NCBI GenBank assembly: GCA_960531495.1
Contig: OY482851.1
Span: 24,030,033-24,094,032 of the forward strand
Source of the DNA: Zeus faber
Taxonomy: Eukaryota > Chordata > Actinopteri > Zeiformes > Zeidae
Length of the DNA: 64,000 nucleotides
Direction: 5' to 3'
Of the stretch, positions 1 through 11,632 are shown piece after piece (positions within the stretch are counted from its first letter, which is position 1; each line of letters starts with the position of its first letter). Position numbers and translations under genes: made by a program. A model generated the notes under the pieces. It was not told the origin of the DNA. It was given only the letters and a program-made list of their open reading frames with translations, and made no database searches.

Positions 1-1655
1 TGAATAATGTTGTTTTTAATGTCCCTATAAACCACCTATACTGTACCTGCGTGTGTGAGTGTTTTTTTTTTTTGTGGAAGTACATACAGTATCTCTCCAT
101 TAAAAAATATATCGTAAAACGTGCATCAGCTCTTGCGTCGGACTGAGATCGTCAAAACATTTCTCCAGCCTCAATCAACCGGCGTCGATATTTGTTATAT
201 GATTTAAATCTGCATTAGCCCGCGCCAAAACGCGCTTTATACTTCATATATTTTCTGTTTTGTTTTATTTGTGTGGAGGGGGTTTTTTGTGGGGTTTTTT
301 TTTGACCCAGAACACAGACGATACAGCGCTCGCTTCCAGCCAAACTGACAGCTTCCTGGCATGAAGTAATTACTTTTTTGCAGACATGTCCCTGGGTGCA
401 AAGCATTCAAACACCAGACACCCGCTGTAAATTGGTGCGCTGAAGGTCAGGGCTCACTCTGGTACCAAATTGGACAAAGTTTCAAGTACTGTCTGAATTC
501 CCATTTGTATACTGTCAGTGTCACCCTGTTGTTTCGGCTTTTTCGGAGGCCAATACGGGCCAAAAGGCAGAAAGTGCCAAATAATATCAAGGGGCTTGTT
601 AAACTCAGGAGTCCGTTTGCTTTAGACGGTGAAAGCGGTTAAAGAGTATTTCAACTTGACGCTTGTCACATTATTGGAGTCATTGGAAAAAATACGCAGA
701 AATTGCGCGATACACAAAGATAATTAACAATTCTACATCCCCCGTGTTTTAATATCTAATCTAGTTTGGAAGTTGTTTTATTGCCCACTGCCAGCGGAGC
801 CGCGACACTCACACACTCTTAAATGAAACAGCCGTTTGCTGTTGGGATGAAACAACAAAACGATATTACGCACCGTGGGGCTGCGAAAACCGACTGCACG
901 CTGATATGATTTTAGGCGACATGATTTATGAGCCTGGTTCACTGGTACCGACTTCTAACAAAGAAGAAGCGGTTTGTGTTGGGGTTAAATGCGTTTTCTT
1001 TCTCAAATGTTAAACAGGTCAATTTGCATTACGAAACTCTTTTGGGTATTTTCACCCACTTTAATATTTTTGAATATCGTTCCAGTGCAATTGAAGGGTT
1101 GGAAACCAGTCAATCAATTCAATTTGAGATTCACTCCAGAATACGAACGAGACGCGTTAAATAGGCAACCGTGAGGTTAAAAGGATCTTTCAAAAGAAGA
1201 TGTCGACTCAACGGTTTAACAAAACAACCAAAAAAAGACACCCTCTGTTATTCAGCGCCATGTTGACTCTCTGTCGACATAGGCGCGTTCATTAAATGCG
1301 ACGCGTCGAAGACGGGCACGGACGCAGACGGACCGGCCCCGGCAGGAAACCGCCAGCTTACACGTCTCCGGTCCTCGCTGATTAACATGGATAACTCTGA
1401 CCCACAGATCGGGTGAGGATTCCTGTCTAATTGAATTACTGTCAGTCTCCTGGCCTCAAAATATTGTCTTGAACTCCTAGCCCTACGTGTTGCTGGAAAA
1501 CTATTTACAATGTACACAACAGAACGTTTTCCCCTTTTTTTCCTTAAAGAACAGCTTTATCTTTGCAAGAGAAAGGGATCTTTACGGTATTATTGTTTTC
1601 TCTGATACCGTGGAACTCTTCTAATATATTGAGTAAGTACACCAAGCTTGTGGTA
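1..1655. other. intergenic, no gene seen
   Basis: AT-rich sequence with short homopolymer T tracts. The open frames are short, overlap on both strands and show no recognisable protein. No RNA gene or bounded mobile element was found. Confidence 0.5.
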
Positions 1656-1945
1656 TTGTTCATTTTGGACTGCTACAAATATAGCTATGGATTACATTCA
1701 ACTCATTGTCATTGCGCAGAGCTGTACTGATGTACTGAGGCAACGAAACGCATTTCACCCATCCTAGCAACTGACGTATCTAGGAGCAGTGGGCTGCCGT
1801 GTAGCCATGCCTGGGGAGCAGTTAGGGGGTTAAGTGTCTTGCTCAAGGACACATCAGCACGCTAGGAGGAGGAGCCGGGGTTCGAACCGGCAATCTTCCG
1901 GTTCGCTGCCCCTCCTGAGCCACAGCCCCCGGATGTGTTCAACAA
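1656..1945. repeat. SINE-like dispersed teleost repeat
   Basis: The segment resembles a repeat very common in percomorph genomes. It has a GAAACGCATTTCACCCATCC-type lead, an AGCAGTGGGC block, a TGTCTTGCTCAAGGACAC block, then GGTTCGAACC, which looks like an RNA polymerase III box B, and a CCTGAGCCACAGCC end. The family assignment is from memory of fish repeats. It is not a functional tRNA: no cloverleaf or box A is visible. Confidence 0.55.
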
Positions 1946-3235
1946 GGAGAATAGACTGACTGGCGTTCACTAATAAGAAGTGCCAAGCGCCATGAATGAG
2001 ACAACACCAGAGAACTGAGGCTCAAGCTTTATTTAGACATTAACATGGAAACATGAGCTTTCAGGAACAATGAGGTGAATACGTAGAAAAGGCTAAACTT
2101 TACGTGCCACGTCAGCTTGCATTGGTCATCCGTGCTTTGCTTTTCAAAGTAATCCGTGCCTTATAACAGCATGCGACTGCGGCCTGCTTTTGGAACCCCC
2201 TGCACTGTGAAACATCCGATTTTTTTTTTGCGTAATCGACAAAGGAGTCATATTAAAGATGAAAGAAAAAATGGGCGAAAAATACATTTTCAAGAATTAT
2301 GCTTCGCCGTGCAACGAGCGCAGCAGTGAGCTTCGCTTCGAATGTCCGAACGGATCTGTTTGGACTTTTACGGTAGGGCCCTTTTTTCCTTTTGTTTACA
2401 CAGAACCAAACACCTGCTGTGTTTTGGCCCCCGGAACGCAGCGTTTTGAAAAGTCTGTCAATATGTATTCAATTAAGCTTCACCCACGGGGGCGTGCGGG
2501 ACATCTGTACGCTGTAATCTAGAGGTCTGATCTCGGAGAGGGTGGACGCGGGCTGAGGAGAGAACGCTTGTCTGTGAGTGTAGGGCTCATGCCGAGGTTA
2601 AGGCCGCAGTTATGTCACTTATTGCATCGCTCTGGAATGAGGTGCGAAAACATGGCTGCCAACCACTGTCGTAGCCTCGGGCTCGACGGAACCTGACGGC
2701 GAGACCTGCTGCACGTTACCAGTTTTTGCGTTGTAGGTAAAAAGGAAACCCCCCCCAGTGTTGTCGTCCCAGCGGACGAGGAGCTCTCCGTCGTCAATGT
2801 CCTCCCGTCCATTGCGGTCCTCCAAGAGACAACGCGTTCAATCATTCCGGTCACACACCGACATGAGCGTTGTATTAAATATGCATATCTCAAGTGTCCG
2901 CGTCGGTTTCCGAAAGTGGACGGCGGAAGATTTATGGCGCCGTTGACCCTCATTGCTCCGCCTGCTTCCTCGAGAGAACCTGCCACAGGCTGTGCGCCAA
3001 ATGCTTTAAAATTTAAAGAGGTGATGAAGAAACTATCCAGAGGAGACAAAAACACATCAGCTCAAGCACAATAAGACTTTTCTCTTCAGCCGAGCCCTAA
3101 TCGGTTTTTCAGGCCTGCGTTTTGAACCGTCTAGAAGCGTGCCTAGAGATCATCTTTGAAACAATGGATGACCGGCGAGCCTTCCCTTTTCTTTCACGTA
3201 GATTCCGACAATCAGTGATTGGAAACCGACTCGCG
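1946..3235. other. intergenic, unassigned; small ORF on minus strand
   Basis: No gene could be established. A minus-strand frame at 2619-2825 would encode 68 residues with an acidic start (EDIDDGELLVRWDD) and a fairly balanced composition. I do not recognise the protein and see no convincing partner exon. The surrounding sequence is CpG-containing and not obviously repetitive. Confidence 0.35.
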
Positions 3236-3560
3236 TAGTCAAGTCAAGTTTATTCATCCAGCATCGCCTTTGATCACAATACAGTCTCAAAGGGCTTAAC
3301 AAACCCACATTTCACATGGAAATCCACGGCATCCCCCGGTCTGCACCCTCGTCCGGGCAAGGAAAAAACTCCCAGAAAAACCCTTTCGGGGGGGGGGGTA
3401 AAAAGGGAAGAAACGTTGAGAAGAGAACACAGAAGGAGGAATCCCCCCTTTCAGGATGATCGGGCAGCAATAAATGCCGAGTGGGCAGAGATAATAACAT
3501 AATGCGACAAATCGTAGCATCCAGCGTGTAAATGCCTCTTCTCGTAAGTAAAAAGAATTA
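3236..3560. repeat. dispersed repeat (TCAAGTCAAGTTTATT type)
   Basis: The segment begins TCAAGTCAAGTTTATTCATC and continues through TCTCAAAGGGCTTAACAAAC and a GAAAAAACTCCCAGAAAAAC block. This order is typical of an abundant teleost interspersed repeat. The open frames across it are chance products of the repeat. The edges are approximate. Confidence 0.5.
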
Positions 3561-4895
3561 CCCCGGAAGCGGCGGCGGTGAGAATACCTTTTAAGTGGAA
3601 TGCCTTCGGGGCTTTTGCCGCGAGCAGAACACCTGCATGCGATGTAGGCTCTTTGAGGATTCTGACTGTGACCTGAAGTACGAGTATATAACCGACTCGA
3701 GCGTGTCAGCATGCTACATAACTCTATTGCTTCTGACATTCTCTCGAGAGTTTCAGCCAAAAAAAGAGACATACCTTCGAGGACGAGGGCGGCGAAAAAA
3801 AAAAAAAACCTCCTCGGAGCAAGAACTCTGAGCGGTCTTACGGGGGGGGGGGGTTCATGAATTCTCCCTGCGATTCTGGGGGGGCGCCGATAAACGCGCG
3901 GTCGCAAGGAGCGCCTCAATAACGCACTGTATTTATGGTAGATGATCTTCTGGAGCAGGCACATAGGATCATTGTCTGGTTCTCGCTCCGCGCTGACCTC
4001 TCACGGCACCGACGCTGCCCCAGGCCCTGAGTCTGCAAATCTCCCCTCTGCGGGATAGATTGGGTTCCAGGGACCCTCTGCCTCTCCTGGGACCGGCCCA
4101 ACCCGGGAAACCAAGGGGGGGCGGGGAGGCTTTCACGGGAGATCACAGGTGCTTATTTACAAAATGGCAATTTTCTTCTTCCATAATTCCATGTTACTGC
4201 ATTACCAGATCTTATCGAGAGGCCAGTATCTCATTCCTGAGGTTTTAGACTTTAATGAAAGATGCTTTGCCCCTGGCCACTGGGGGCTAAATCAACAAGC
4301 CTTGGATTCTTGTTGGCCTTTTGTCGGGGAATACCGAAGGCAACGAGAGGACCGAGCTGAGGTCGGAGGGAAGAGTGCTGAAGAGGTGGAGACAGAAATG
4401 AGGCTATCTAGTCCACTACATTCTGTCCCTTCAATCCTTTAGTAATAAAATAATGTAATAACAGTTGAACATTGGTGGTAAACACCTTCACATTTTTAAA
4501 TTTGAATCACTAAATATTACATTATATAGACAAATAATAATAATAAAATAAACAAACATTTTGTTGTTTGTTATACACTGTAAAATATGCACATCTATCT
4601 GTGTGTAATACTCTGCATCCAGTGGCCTCTTTGGAAGCAGCCATTTTCCCGGTGGTGAAAACCCCACAATATGTTTTTGTGTCCGCAATTTTAGCCACTT
4701 TGGATCATTAAAAAGAGGTCATATTGAATATCACCTCTGGAGAGGGGAAAGAGAAAGCGAGAAAGAAATAAAGAAGAGATTTGTTTGTCAGTCAACTCTA
4801 ACCCACTCAATCCCCTTAGCCCCGTGAAAAGAAGAAGAGGTAGGGAAAGGGGTCTGGGGTCAGCTTTCTGTAAATCTGCTGATGAAATGTTGACA
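3561..4895. other. intergenic, no gene seen
   Basis: The segment contains homopurine and poly-G tracts near 3,795 and 3,841, and short frames without recognisable domains. About 4,140-4,460 is low in repeats and could be conserved non-coding DNA, but nothing proves it. Confidence 0.35.
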
Positions 4896-5530
4896 AAACA
4901 GCCAATTTTCTGTAATTTCGACGTGGCCCCCTGTCAGCAGCCTACTCACTCATAACCCCTTCATTTCAACACAGCCATGCACCGCGACCTCTGACACGTA
5001 TCTCGTCCCCGGACTTCTTTGGTCGGGTGGAGAGACGTAGCAGTTGTGCCTTTTAGGTCAGGTGGACGGCGTTTAAGAACTCGGCCACATAAAGGACGCC
5101 TTTGTATCGCCGGCGGACTCTCCTGGGCCCCAGTAAAAGGATAAGAAATGTAGTTAATAGCTCAGGAGTGGCCTAATCATCGGCTGCCATTACTGCTCCA
5201 ATATCAGCGGGGATGACAGACTTATCAATAACAAAGGGCCAGCTGAAGCCTCCACCGCTCTGTCATTTTGATCTTTGCTCCACTAATCAGAGCTTTCATT
5301 TGAGCTAAGCACCGGGCGGCACACCTCCTTCTCTTCATGCTGTGCCAGATATCACTCATCTTTACAAGCCACGCTGTATTCCCCCAACCTCAAGCCACCA
5401 TTTCCTCAAAATTGGCTTAATTTCTCAGGCAAATATATATGACACATCTGAGAGCTAATTATCCGATGCGAGGCATGTGGGTCTGGTACTGTGGTTACCG
5501 CTATGCGTCTCTTAGATTAAAATTGAAGTT
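4896..5530. promoter_or_regulatory. candidate conserved non-coding element
   Basis: A low-repeat stretch with no coding potential but many developmental-factor-type words: CCTAATCATC, TTATCAATAACAAAGG (Sox/TCF-like), CACTAATCAGAG and GAGCTAATTATCC. This texture is typical of vertebrate enhancers. Conservation cannot be measured here, so the call is an inference from composition and motif density. Confidence 0.3.
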
Positions 5531-6185
5531 TTTTTTTTGTCCTCTTTGGATTAAAGCTGGTTTGATTTTTTTCAAGTGAATTTAAGATGTGAAATGGGGT
5601 CATGTCTTCTTCGGTAATTGTCCTTCCCTCAAGAGAGGATTTGCATACGTGTCACAAAGAGGTTGATGGATATTCTTTGCTTATTTGTTTATGTTTATAA
5701 TTGTTGACACGATGGGACCACCACCAGATAAACATTGTTCAATCCGATGTTCTCAAAAGACAGGCAGAGTATCGACGAACCGATCAAGGAATCAAGGTTG
5801 GTTCCGCGACATGGTATACGCGGTTGACTCCGCTATTGCCAAAGTCTGTTTTTTGGGACGCCGATATTACTCGAGCTCATTCTTCCACAGAAAGCCCCTC
5901 CTTGAAGGAGAAACCCGAGAGGGCCGGAGAGGAGCTCCCGCACCTGGACAGGCCGGTCCTTTCATTTACAGTCATGGTGAAGAGCAGGCACTGACGGACT
6001 CAAACACCTGCTATTGGGAAATATGTTCTCCATCAGTGAGCTTTAGCCTATTTCTGGACGGGAACACTGGGAGACTATTGTTCTCCCCAGAGCCCTGACA
6101 GCCCAGGTATTCCGGGACTCCTTGTGCACACAGAAAACAATGTGTTATTCATATTATGCTCCCCAAAGTGTTCTAGCCTTCTATC
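5531..6185. other. intergenic, unassigned ORF
   Basis: A plus-strand frame at 5685-6098 could encode 137 residues. No domain is recognisable and no flanking splice structure is evident. It is probably a chance frame in moderately GC-rich sequence. Confidence 0.3.
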
Positions 6186-6189
6186 CAGC

Positions 6190-6600
6190 GTTACCAAATC
6201 TAACAATGATTTACTTCCAGTAAAGTTAAAAAGTGGTGAAATAAGTAAGGGATAATGTGAAAGAACCGTTATTTTGTGATAATAGTCCGCAACGATGTAA
6301 CAAACTAATCACCAAAAAAGACCCCATTGCCCTACATATGACTAACCCATTTATTATTATGCATGTGAAATTGGAGATATCCACATCCATTTCTTCAAGT
6401 CTTCCTTTGTAGTTTCTACGGAGCGTCACAAGATGTCGCCGTGAAATGAGGGACACGAAACCGGGCGGTGAAGTGGTTGCCCATGACAACAGTCGTTATG
6501 AACAGACAGCGAACATTATTCTGAAATAACTCACCGCTGATGGCCCCTGTTGACCAATCAGAATCGAGTTTTCCACAGAGCTGTGTAATAACAGAGCATG
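6190..6600. repeat. dispersed repeat, probably a short DNA transposon
   Basis: The sequence around 6,470-6,590 (GTGGTTGCCCATGACAAC, TTGACCAATCAGAATCGAG, CACAGAGCTGTGTAATAA) matches, from memory, the end of a repeat found many times in teleost genomes. Clean terminal inverted repeats were not found, so the class is uncertain. Confidence 0.4.
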
Positions 6601-7010
6601 TTAGAAAATCGATGAGGCCCTGAGCATTCTCAATTATTATATATATACATATTATATTATTATAAACAGGGGCAAAGGGAGCGTGAACATTGTGTGAACG
6701 TGAATGTTTATTTATTTATAACATTGTTTATTTTTTAACATTTTGCTTTTATTTTTATTATTTTTATTATTTTAATGTTTACCTTTGTGCACTTTGAATT
6801 TTACCATACTTTGCATTTACAATGTATTTTTATTGTATAAAATCTTTTTGGTTTTATTTATTTTTGTACTCTCTGTGAAGCACTTTGAGTTGCATCCCCA
6901 GCATGAATTGTGTTACAAAAATGTATTATTATTATTACGATTATTATTATTATTATTTATTTTTACAATCTGTCAATTCAACCGTAACACAAACTAGTGC
7001 AGCTACTGTA
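6601..7010. other. AT-rich intergenic DNA
   Basis: Low-complexity TTTATT and ATT-rich sequence, including a TTATTATTATTA tract near 6,925-6,965. Frames here encode Tyr/Leu/Phe runs and are not genes. Confidence 0.5.
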
Positions 7011-7420
7011 GCTCCTTATTCCCGAGGCCTGACACCTGATATCTCCTTCAACAAATCGTCTGGTCCTCTTATAGAGTCTCATATGGGGGAGAGGGGTTTA
7101 CCGTGTCATCTGGGATTAAAAGGGGGAGCAGCACATCAGAGCTCGGGGCCACGCCACCTGGAGCCCCCCATACGATCCCTGGCCCCGGACCGCTCAAAAA
7201 CCAGCTCTGTTCGCCTTTAGCCGCCAAATCATTCCTGGTCAAGCAAATGACACTATGAGCTACAACAAAGCCCTGTTTCAGGAAAGATTACATCTCCCAA
7301 CAGGAAACCCTTTGATTAGGAGTCTTTTTGAAATGTTATCAATACCATGATCATTCCTGCGGGTCAACAAAACTCCACGCCTGATCACCATGCCTTGGCT
7401 GCACCTTCACTTCTATATCA
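7011..7420. promoter_or_regulatory. candidate conserved non-coding stretch
   Basis: Low-repeat sequence between two AT-rich tracts with motif-like words (CCTTTGATTAGG, TTATCAATACC, AAATCATTCC) and no convincing frame. It resembles enhancer sequence in texture only; no direct evidence of function is available. Confidence 0.22.
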
Positions 7421-7585
7421 ACCTACAGAAGGAAAAACTCAAATGACTGGTGGGGAATAGAGGAGGGAGTTGTTTAACAAGAAGCATGTGCAATGACAAA
7501 GCGATTCTTCTCTGTATGTTGATCACCCACCTGCACACAGATTAGGTCGGATACCTGCGCTGCCAAGCTGTCACTCACACATGGC

Positions 7586-7586
<1 letters not shown>

Positions 7587-7634
<48 letters not shown>

Positions 7635-7664
7635 GCACGCACAAACACACACACACACACACAC
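7587..7664. repeat. (CA)n microsatellite
   Basis: About 78 bp of CA dinucleotides interrupted by GCACGCACGCACAAA. The minus-strand frame through it encodes a Cys/Val run and is not a gene. Confidence 0.95.
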
Positions 7665-7937
7665 ATAGACAGAGCTTTTCACATTTTTTACTCTGCACCA
7701 TAAGTACTGCAGGCGAAGTTAGTCAGACACGAGGCCAACAGGTTGGACTTTACCCAAATATCTCTTATGAAAGGAACAAAAACTCCAAAGAAGCAGCTTG
7801 AAAGGTAATCCAGCACATGGACCTACCAATGCAAGAATAATAATAGTAAAGATAATTTTATAATAATAATGAACATTATACACCCAAACAATCAGTAGAA
7901 AATTGATAAATGAACTTATAACAACAGCAACAACAAT

Positions 7938-7978
7938 CATAATAATAATAATAATAATAATAATTATAATAATAATAC
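7938..7978. repeat. (AAT)n microsatellite
   Basis: AAT trinucleotide tract with one TTATAA interruption, inside a wider AT-rich region (about 7,830-7,990). Confidence 0.9.
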
Positions 7979-7989
7979 AAAAAAAAGAA

Positions 7990-9205
7990 TAACTGAGCTA
8001 TTAGAAGTTTCGTGCCCTCATTATTTTATCAAGTCGGGTAACCACATACACCTAAGGGTTACTGACGATGCCTTGTTGTTTGCTGATTTTAAGAATTCCA
8101 TGTTATTATTCGAAACTTTCCGAAACGTTGACGAAATAGTGCGATGGAGATATTGTTCGATAGTTGACGCTCATTCACCAACACCATCCTAGTCTCTTGC
8201 GCCCCCTTGTGGAGAACTGAATGTATGCATTATTTGACACTGGGATGTGACTTCATTGACTTTGTTTGTCTAAAACATACAAAGAATGTCAATTCTTTTT
8301 TTTCTCTCTCTTTAAATAGTTAACAGGCCTCCAATTAGGGTTCTGCTGTAATACCATTTTATATAATGTGATAGAGTGAACAATGTTAATATTTTTGTGT
8401 GATTTAGTCGTTTTGTTTAGTTTGGTCTGTCTGTCTGTGTTGGGTCCCAGAATTCCATTGAAGAGCTGAGAGGTTTTAAACTTGTGTCTTTACTCTGACG
8501 GGGTCACATTATTTTCTCGAAAGTAGTCAATGCCATCTTCTGCCTGATTCATTTGGGTTCCTTTCTTGGTCACTTGAGGGGGTAAGGATATTTTTCGTCC
8601 GAGGGTGGTGTCTTTTCTTTTTTTTTTTGGTGAATATTCATCTGTGTCGACGGTTTATTAACTACAACCACCTTTCACTTCATGCAGGTGCCCAGTGCAT
8701 TCTTACTGGGAAAAGCGGACCCCACCACCAAAAAATGGAAACACCGCAAAGGAGCTCACACATAATGACATGTATTGAATGTTTCTTAAAAGGTTCCAGC
8801 TCAGAAAAGTATCACATAAAACATTTTTAACAAAATATAATGTATTACCGCACAGTGTCTATGTGGATCTTTAAAAAGGTTTGCTGCCTGGCCAAAAAAA
8901 GAGCAATTATTTCCACACAGACTGCAGTTTAGCAAAACTACTTTAACTAGAATGACAGAAAATGAAAGAAAAGTACACTACTCACCTGGAGTCACATACC
9001 GTGAAATATAAGTCTTAAACTGTAGTATAGTCAAACAGTAAAGTATACTTTTCAATAGGTCAACACGGTACACATTTCACGAGGCCAGAAACGTTGCACC
9101 AAGTCATGCCATATTGTTACTTCAATGCTGAAAACAAAAAAAAAATTATCTCGGCTCTCATCATGATAGAATATTTAACTACACATGCATTAAAGGACAT
9201 GCGGC
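7990..9205. other. intergenic, no gene seen
   Basis: Mostly single-copy-looking DNA. A GCGCCCCCTTGTGG word near 8,200 resembles part of a CTCF site but is weak. Open frames are short and unrecognised. Confidence 0.4.
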
Positions 9206-9209
9206 CCAT

Positions 9210-9390
9210 AGCCTCAGACTAAGCTAATAATAATAATAAAAATATTACAAATAAATAATAAATGAATGAATGAATGAATGAATTAATAAATAAATAAATA
9301 ATAATAATAACGATAACAATAATTATATTGTTGATAATAATGTTATTATTAATAATAATACTAATAATAATTAATAATAACAAATAACAC
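9210..9390. repeat. AT-rich compound microsatellite
   Basis: Alternating AAT, AATG and AAAT units with irregular interruptions, for example an AATGAATGAATG run near 9,260 followed by AAATAAATAAAT. Simple-sequence DNA with no coding content. Confidence 0.85.
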
Positions 9391-9394
9391 GTAC

Positions 9395-9790
9395 TGAATT
9401 AGTTTTTAAGTACATTTTTCAAGTATTGGTACTTACTAAAGTACATTCAGTTGTGGATACTTTCAACTTTTGCTCCACTAAATGTCAAAGCGATACTACA
9501 ATATTACTACTTTTCACTCTACTGCATTTCTAACACAGTCACGTTAATTTAGGGTTTTTATTTATTTTTTTAATCAGGATTTATATTTATATATCTTGAA
9601 TCTTGTATCTTGAATGATTTATTTATAAACTATAGTATTCTACATTACTGTAAAAATCAGAAAATGCATGAGCAGTCTGCAGATCTGCAGACAGGAAGGT
9701 AAAGTAGCATTTCATGACGTATATAGGCGCTGTTATATCACTGGGTAACAAGTACTTTTACTTTGAAGTGCATTTAAGAGCAACTACTTA
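9395..9790. mobile_element. degenerate hAT-like short element (AAGTACTTTTACT type)
   Basis: The segment is built of GTACTT, CTCCACTA and CTACTTTTCACT words in the order of a very abundant teleost DNA-transposon derivative. Examples are TTTTTAAGTACATTTTTCAA at the left and CAAGTACTTTTACTTTGAAG at the right. Both ends are eroded and no target duplication could be placed, so it looks old. Confidence 0.5.
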
Positions 9791-10170
9791 TATATGAAAT
9801 GGAATGTCAATGTGGTACAAATTTTGTGTCAATGGCGAAATGTAATTTCCATGAAAATAATAATAGAAAATGCATAATAAGAAAATAAATAATAACACAA
9901 TAATAATAATAATAATTTGAATAGAATATGTAGTAATGACAATAAAAATAATAATAATAATAATAAATATAGCTGCAAGCAGCAATACACAGGGTCCAGT
10001 TTAGTCATGTTAGGTACAGATAACAGATACCTAATAGGAGGTTCCGTAAATCAAAACAAAAGAAGTGGCCGGTTCCTCCGAGGGCTGGACGATATGGCCA
10101 AAAATGTTATCACGACATGATTTTTTATAATGATCGATGCCGATAATTACCACAATATATATTTAATAAC

Positions 10171-10207
<37 letters not shown>

Positions 10208-10520
10208 CTCAATTTACGGTTTTGAGTGTATTCTCACGGCTTACTGTTAAACACTGAATAAATAAAAATAAAATATACGTAAATATTACACGCAGGGACG
10301 TTTGGAGCGGACCGAGGGACGTCACTGAAAACCGCAGATTCTTTCTTCAATCGCCCTCCTTCTGAGGGGATGGCGGCCGTGCCGGGCTCAGGTTGGGAGG
10401 GGGGTGAGTTCGTGTTTGAGGAAGATTCCTCCACGTCAGGTCCGATGATCATGATGATCATGATGATCAAGATCGCTTGTCTCCAGCTTCTTTAAAGATT
10501 TGTAAAACCTCCTGCAATGC
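9791..10520. repeat. composite repeat region with (AAT)n tracts
   Basis: The region holds AAT tracts near 9,898-9,966 and 10,165-10,206. An AGCTGCAAGCAGCAA word near 9,970 is frequent in fish repeats. A partial hAT-type end (GGGCTGGACGATATGGCC, about 10,081) resembles the common GGGCTGGGCGATATGG terminus. A TCATGATGATCATGATGATC palindromic run lies near 10,450. No intact element could be bounded. Confidence 0.45.
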
Positions 10521-11031
10521 GAAAACGCCTTCTGTGGCCGATTATAGTTTTTCGGGGTTTTGGAAAATGTAGGACAAGTGGCAGTTGTCCGAGTTTTCCA
10601 TTAAATGCAGCACCTGGGGTTGTCTGTCTACGTGTCGCAAACGCTATGCAGTCCACACGTCGCAAGTCTTGGACTTATAGATTGTGTTGCCCTGGTATGA
10701 AATCCGCTTTATAAAAAAGTGTGACTTGACGTACACAGTATAACTTCGGATGATGACGTCACAAAGTGCCCTGCTCCTGAAACGAATCAAATCGCACCAA
10801 CCCTCTTCTACTTCCTGTAGATTTCGTTTCAGATTCAGTTTTTTACTTATTCCTGCTCTGAATGTGCACCGATGTTGATCGAACCCCAAAAGACAAGACA
10901 TTTGAAACATCCCGGTTTTGACGAGACCTCAACCATGTTTGCGCATACTACGGTTGTCCCGTTCCAGATACTTTTAGCCCGAAAAACGCAGAGGAGATTA
11001 AAAATAATAAAAAGCCAAGAAAAAATAATAG

Positions 11032-11033
<2 letters not shown>
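10521..11033. other. intergenic, unassigned
   Basis: No recognisable protein or RNA. The texture suggests old repeat-derived sequence, but no ends were found. Confidence 0.3.

Positions 11034-11115
<82 letters not shown>
11034..11115. repeat. (TAA)n microsatellite upstream of the zbtb34 promoter
   Basis: About 80 bp of TAA units with one TGA interruption, ending roughly 100 bp before the TATAAAG motif of the proposed zbtb34 promoter. Frames through it encode poly-Tyr, poly-Leu or poly-Ile and are not genes. Confidence 0.95.
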
Positions 11116-11117
<2 letters not shown>

Positions 11118-11211
11118 ATGATTAGTGTCCGCTTTTTTGCGGGGACTAAATGGGACATCTCCGTCTATGTGAACATTGTTAGGTGTAAAAACAATATTTG
11201 TGAAGAATAAC

Positions 11212-11290
11212 ACGTCATATAAAGTGGAACGGAGGATCCAGGGAGGGGCAGATAAATAAATGCAAAGAGCCCGAAAGAAGTCACTTCCTG
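11212..11290 (+). promoter_or_regulatory. zbtb34: proposed zbtb34 promoter
   Basis: A CACGTCA word (CRE/E-box-like) lies directly before TATAAAG at 11,218-11,224. An ETS-type CACTTCCTG follows at 11,282-11,290, and the sequence then becomes CpG-rich. A strong splice donor lies at 11,407. The arrangement fits a promoter and first exon for the gene downstream. The transcription start is inferred, not seen. Confidence 0.45.
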
Positions 11291-11406
11291 TTGATGAACA
11301 AGCTGCAGCAGCCGCTGACACATCTGGAGCGGAGCGGGGGGAGGCCTGGCCGCAGAGCCGCAGAGAGCACCGAGGGGGGAATGGACCGCATCTGATCCGC
11401 AAGACG
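11250..11406 (+). other. zbtb34: zbtb34 exon 1, 5' untranslated (inferred)
   Basis: CpG-rich segment ending at a consensus donor (ACG|GTGAGT, GT at 11,407). The only ATG near the end (11,382) runs into a stop after four codons. The exon is therefore probably non-coding, as is usual for BTB/zinc-finger genes whose protein sits in a single large exon. The 5' edge is a guess based on the TATA position. Confidence 0.45.
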
Positions 11407-11508
11407 GTGAGTCCGGTGCACCCGGACGCAAACTCGGATGGGTTAGGGACGGCGTGTCGGTCTTTGCGCTCGTTCGACAAGGAAACGAGAAATGATGGTC
11501 GCGCTGGC

Positions 11509-11632
11509 GGGTTAGCTGACGTTAGCATCGAGGCGCTTACCAGCGCTAGCTCCTCCATAGACAGCGGTGGGGGCTAGCGCTAGCTGCCCGGCTAACAGCG
11601 GGACTGTGCTGCTATGTAGCGTTAGCTGTGTT
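11509..11632. repeat. cluster of GTTAGC/GCTAGC words in the CpG island
   Basis: At least seven copies of GTTAGC, GCTAGC or GCTAAC occur within about 120 bp, including the 12-bp perfect palindrome GCTAGCGCTAGC at 11,573-11,584. Similar GCTAAC/GTTAGC runs are frequent near teleost CpG-island promoters. Their role is unknown. Confidence 0.7.

Noticed and set aside
1870-1890. Possible tRNA gene (GGTTCGAACC box B)
   Set aside because: No cloverleaf or box A around it; it belongs to a dispersed SINE-like repeat.
7474-7701. 75-residue Cys/Val-rich minus-strand ORF
   Set aside because: It is the translation of a CA microsatellite.
10847-11558. Minus-strand ORFs with poly-Tyr and poly-Leu runs (103 and 186 residues)
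   Set aside because: They run through the TAA microsatellite and antisense to the zbtb34 promoter; no domain is present.
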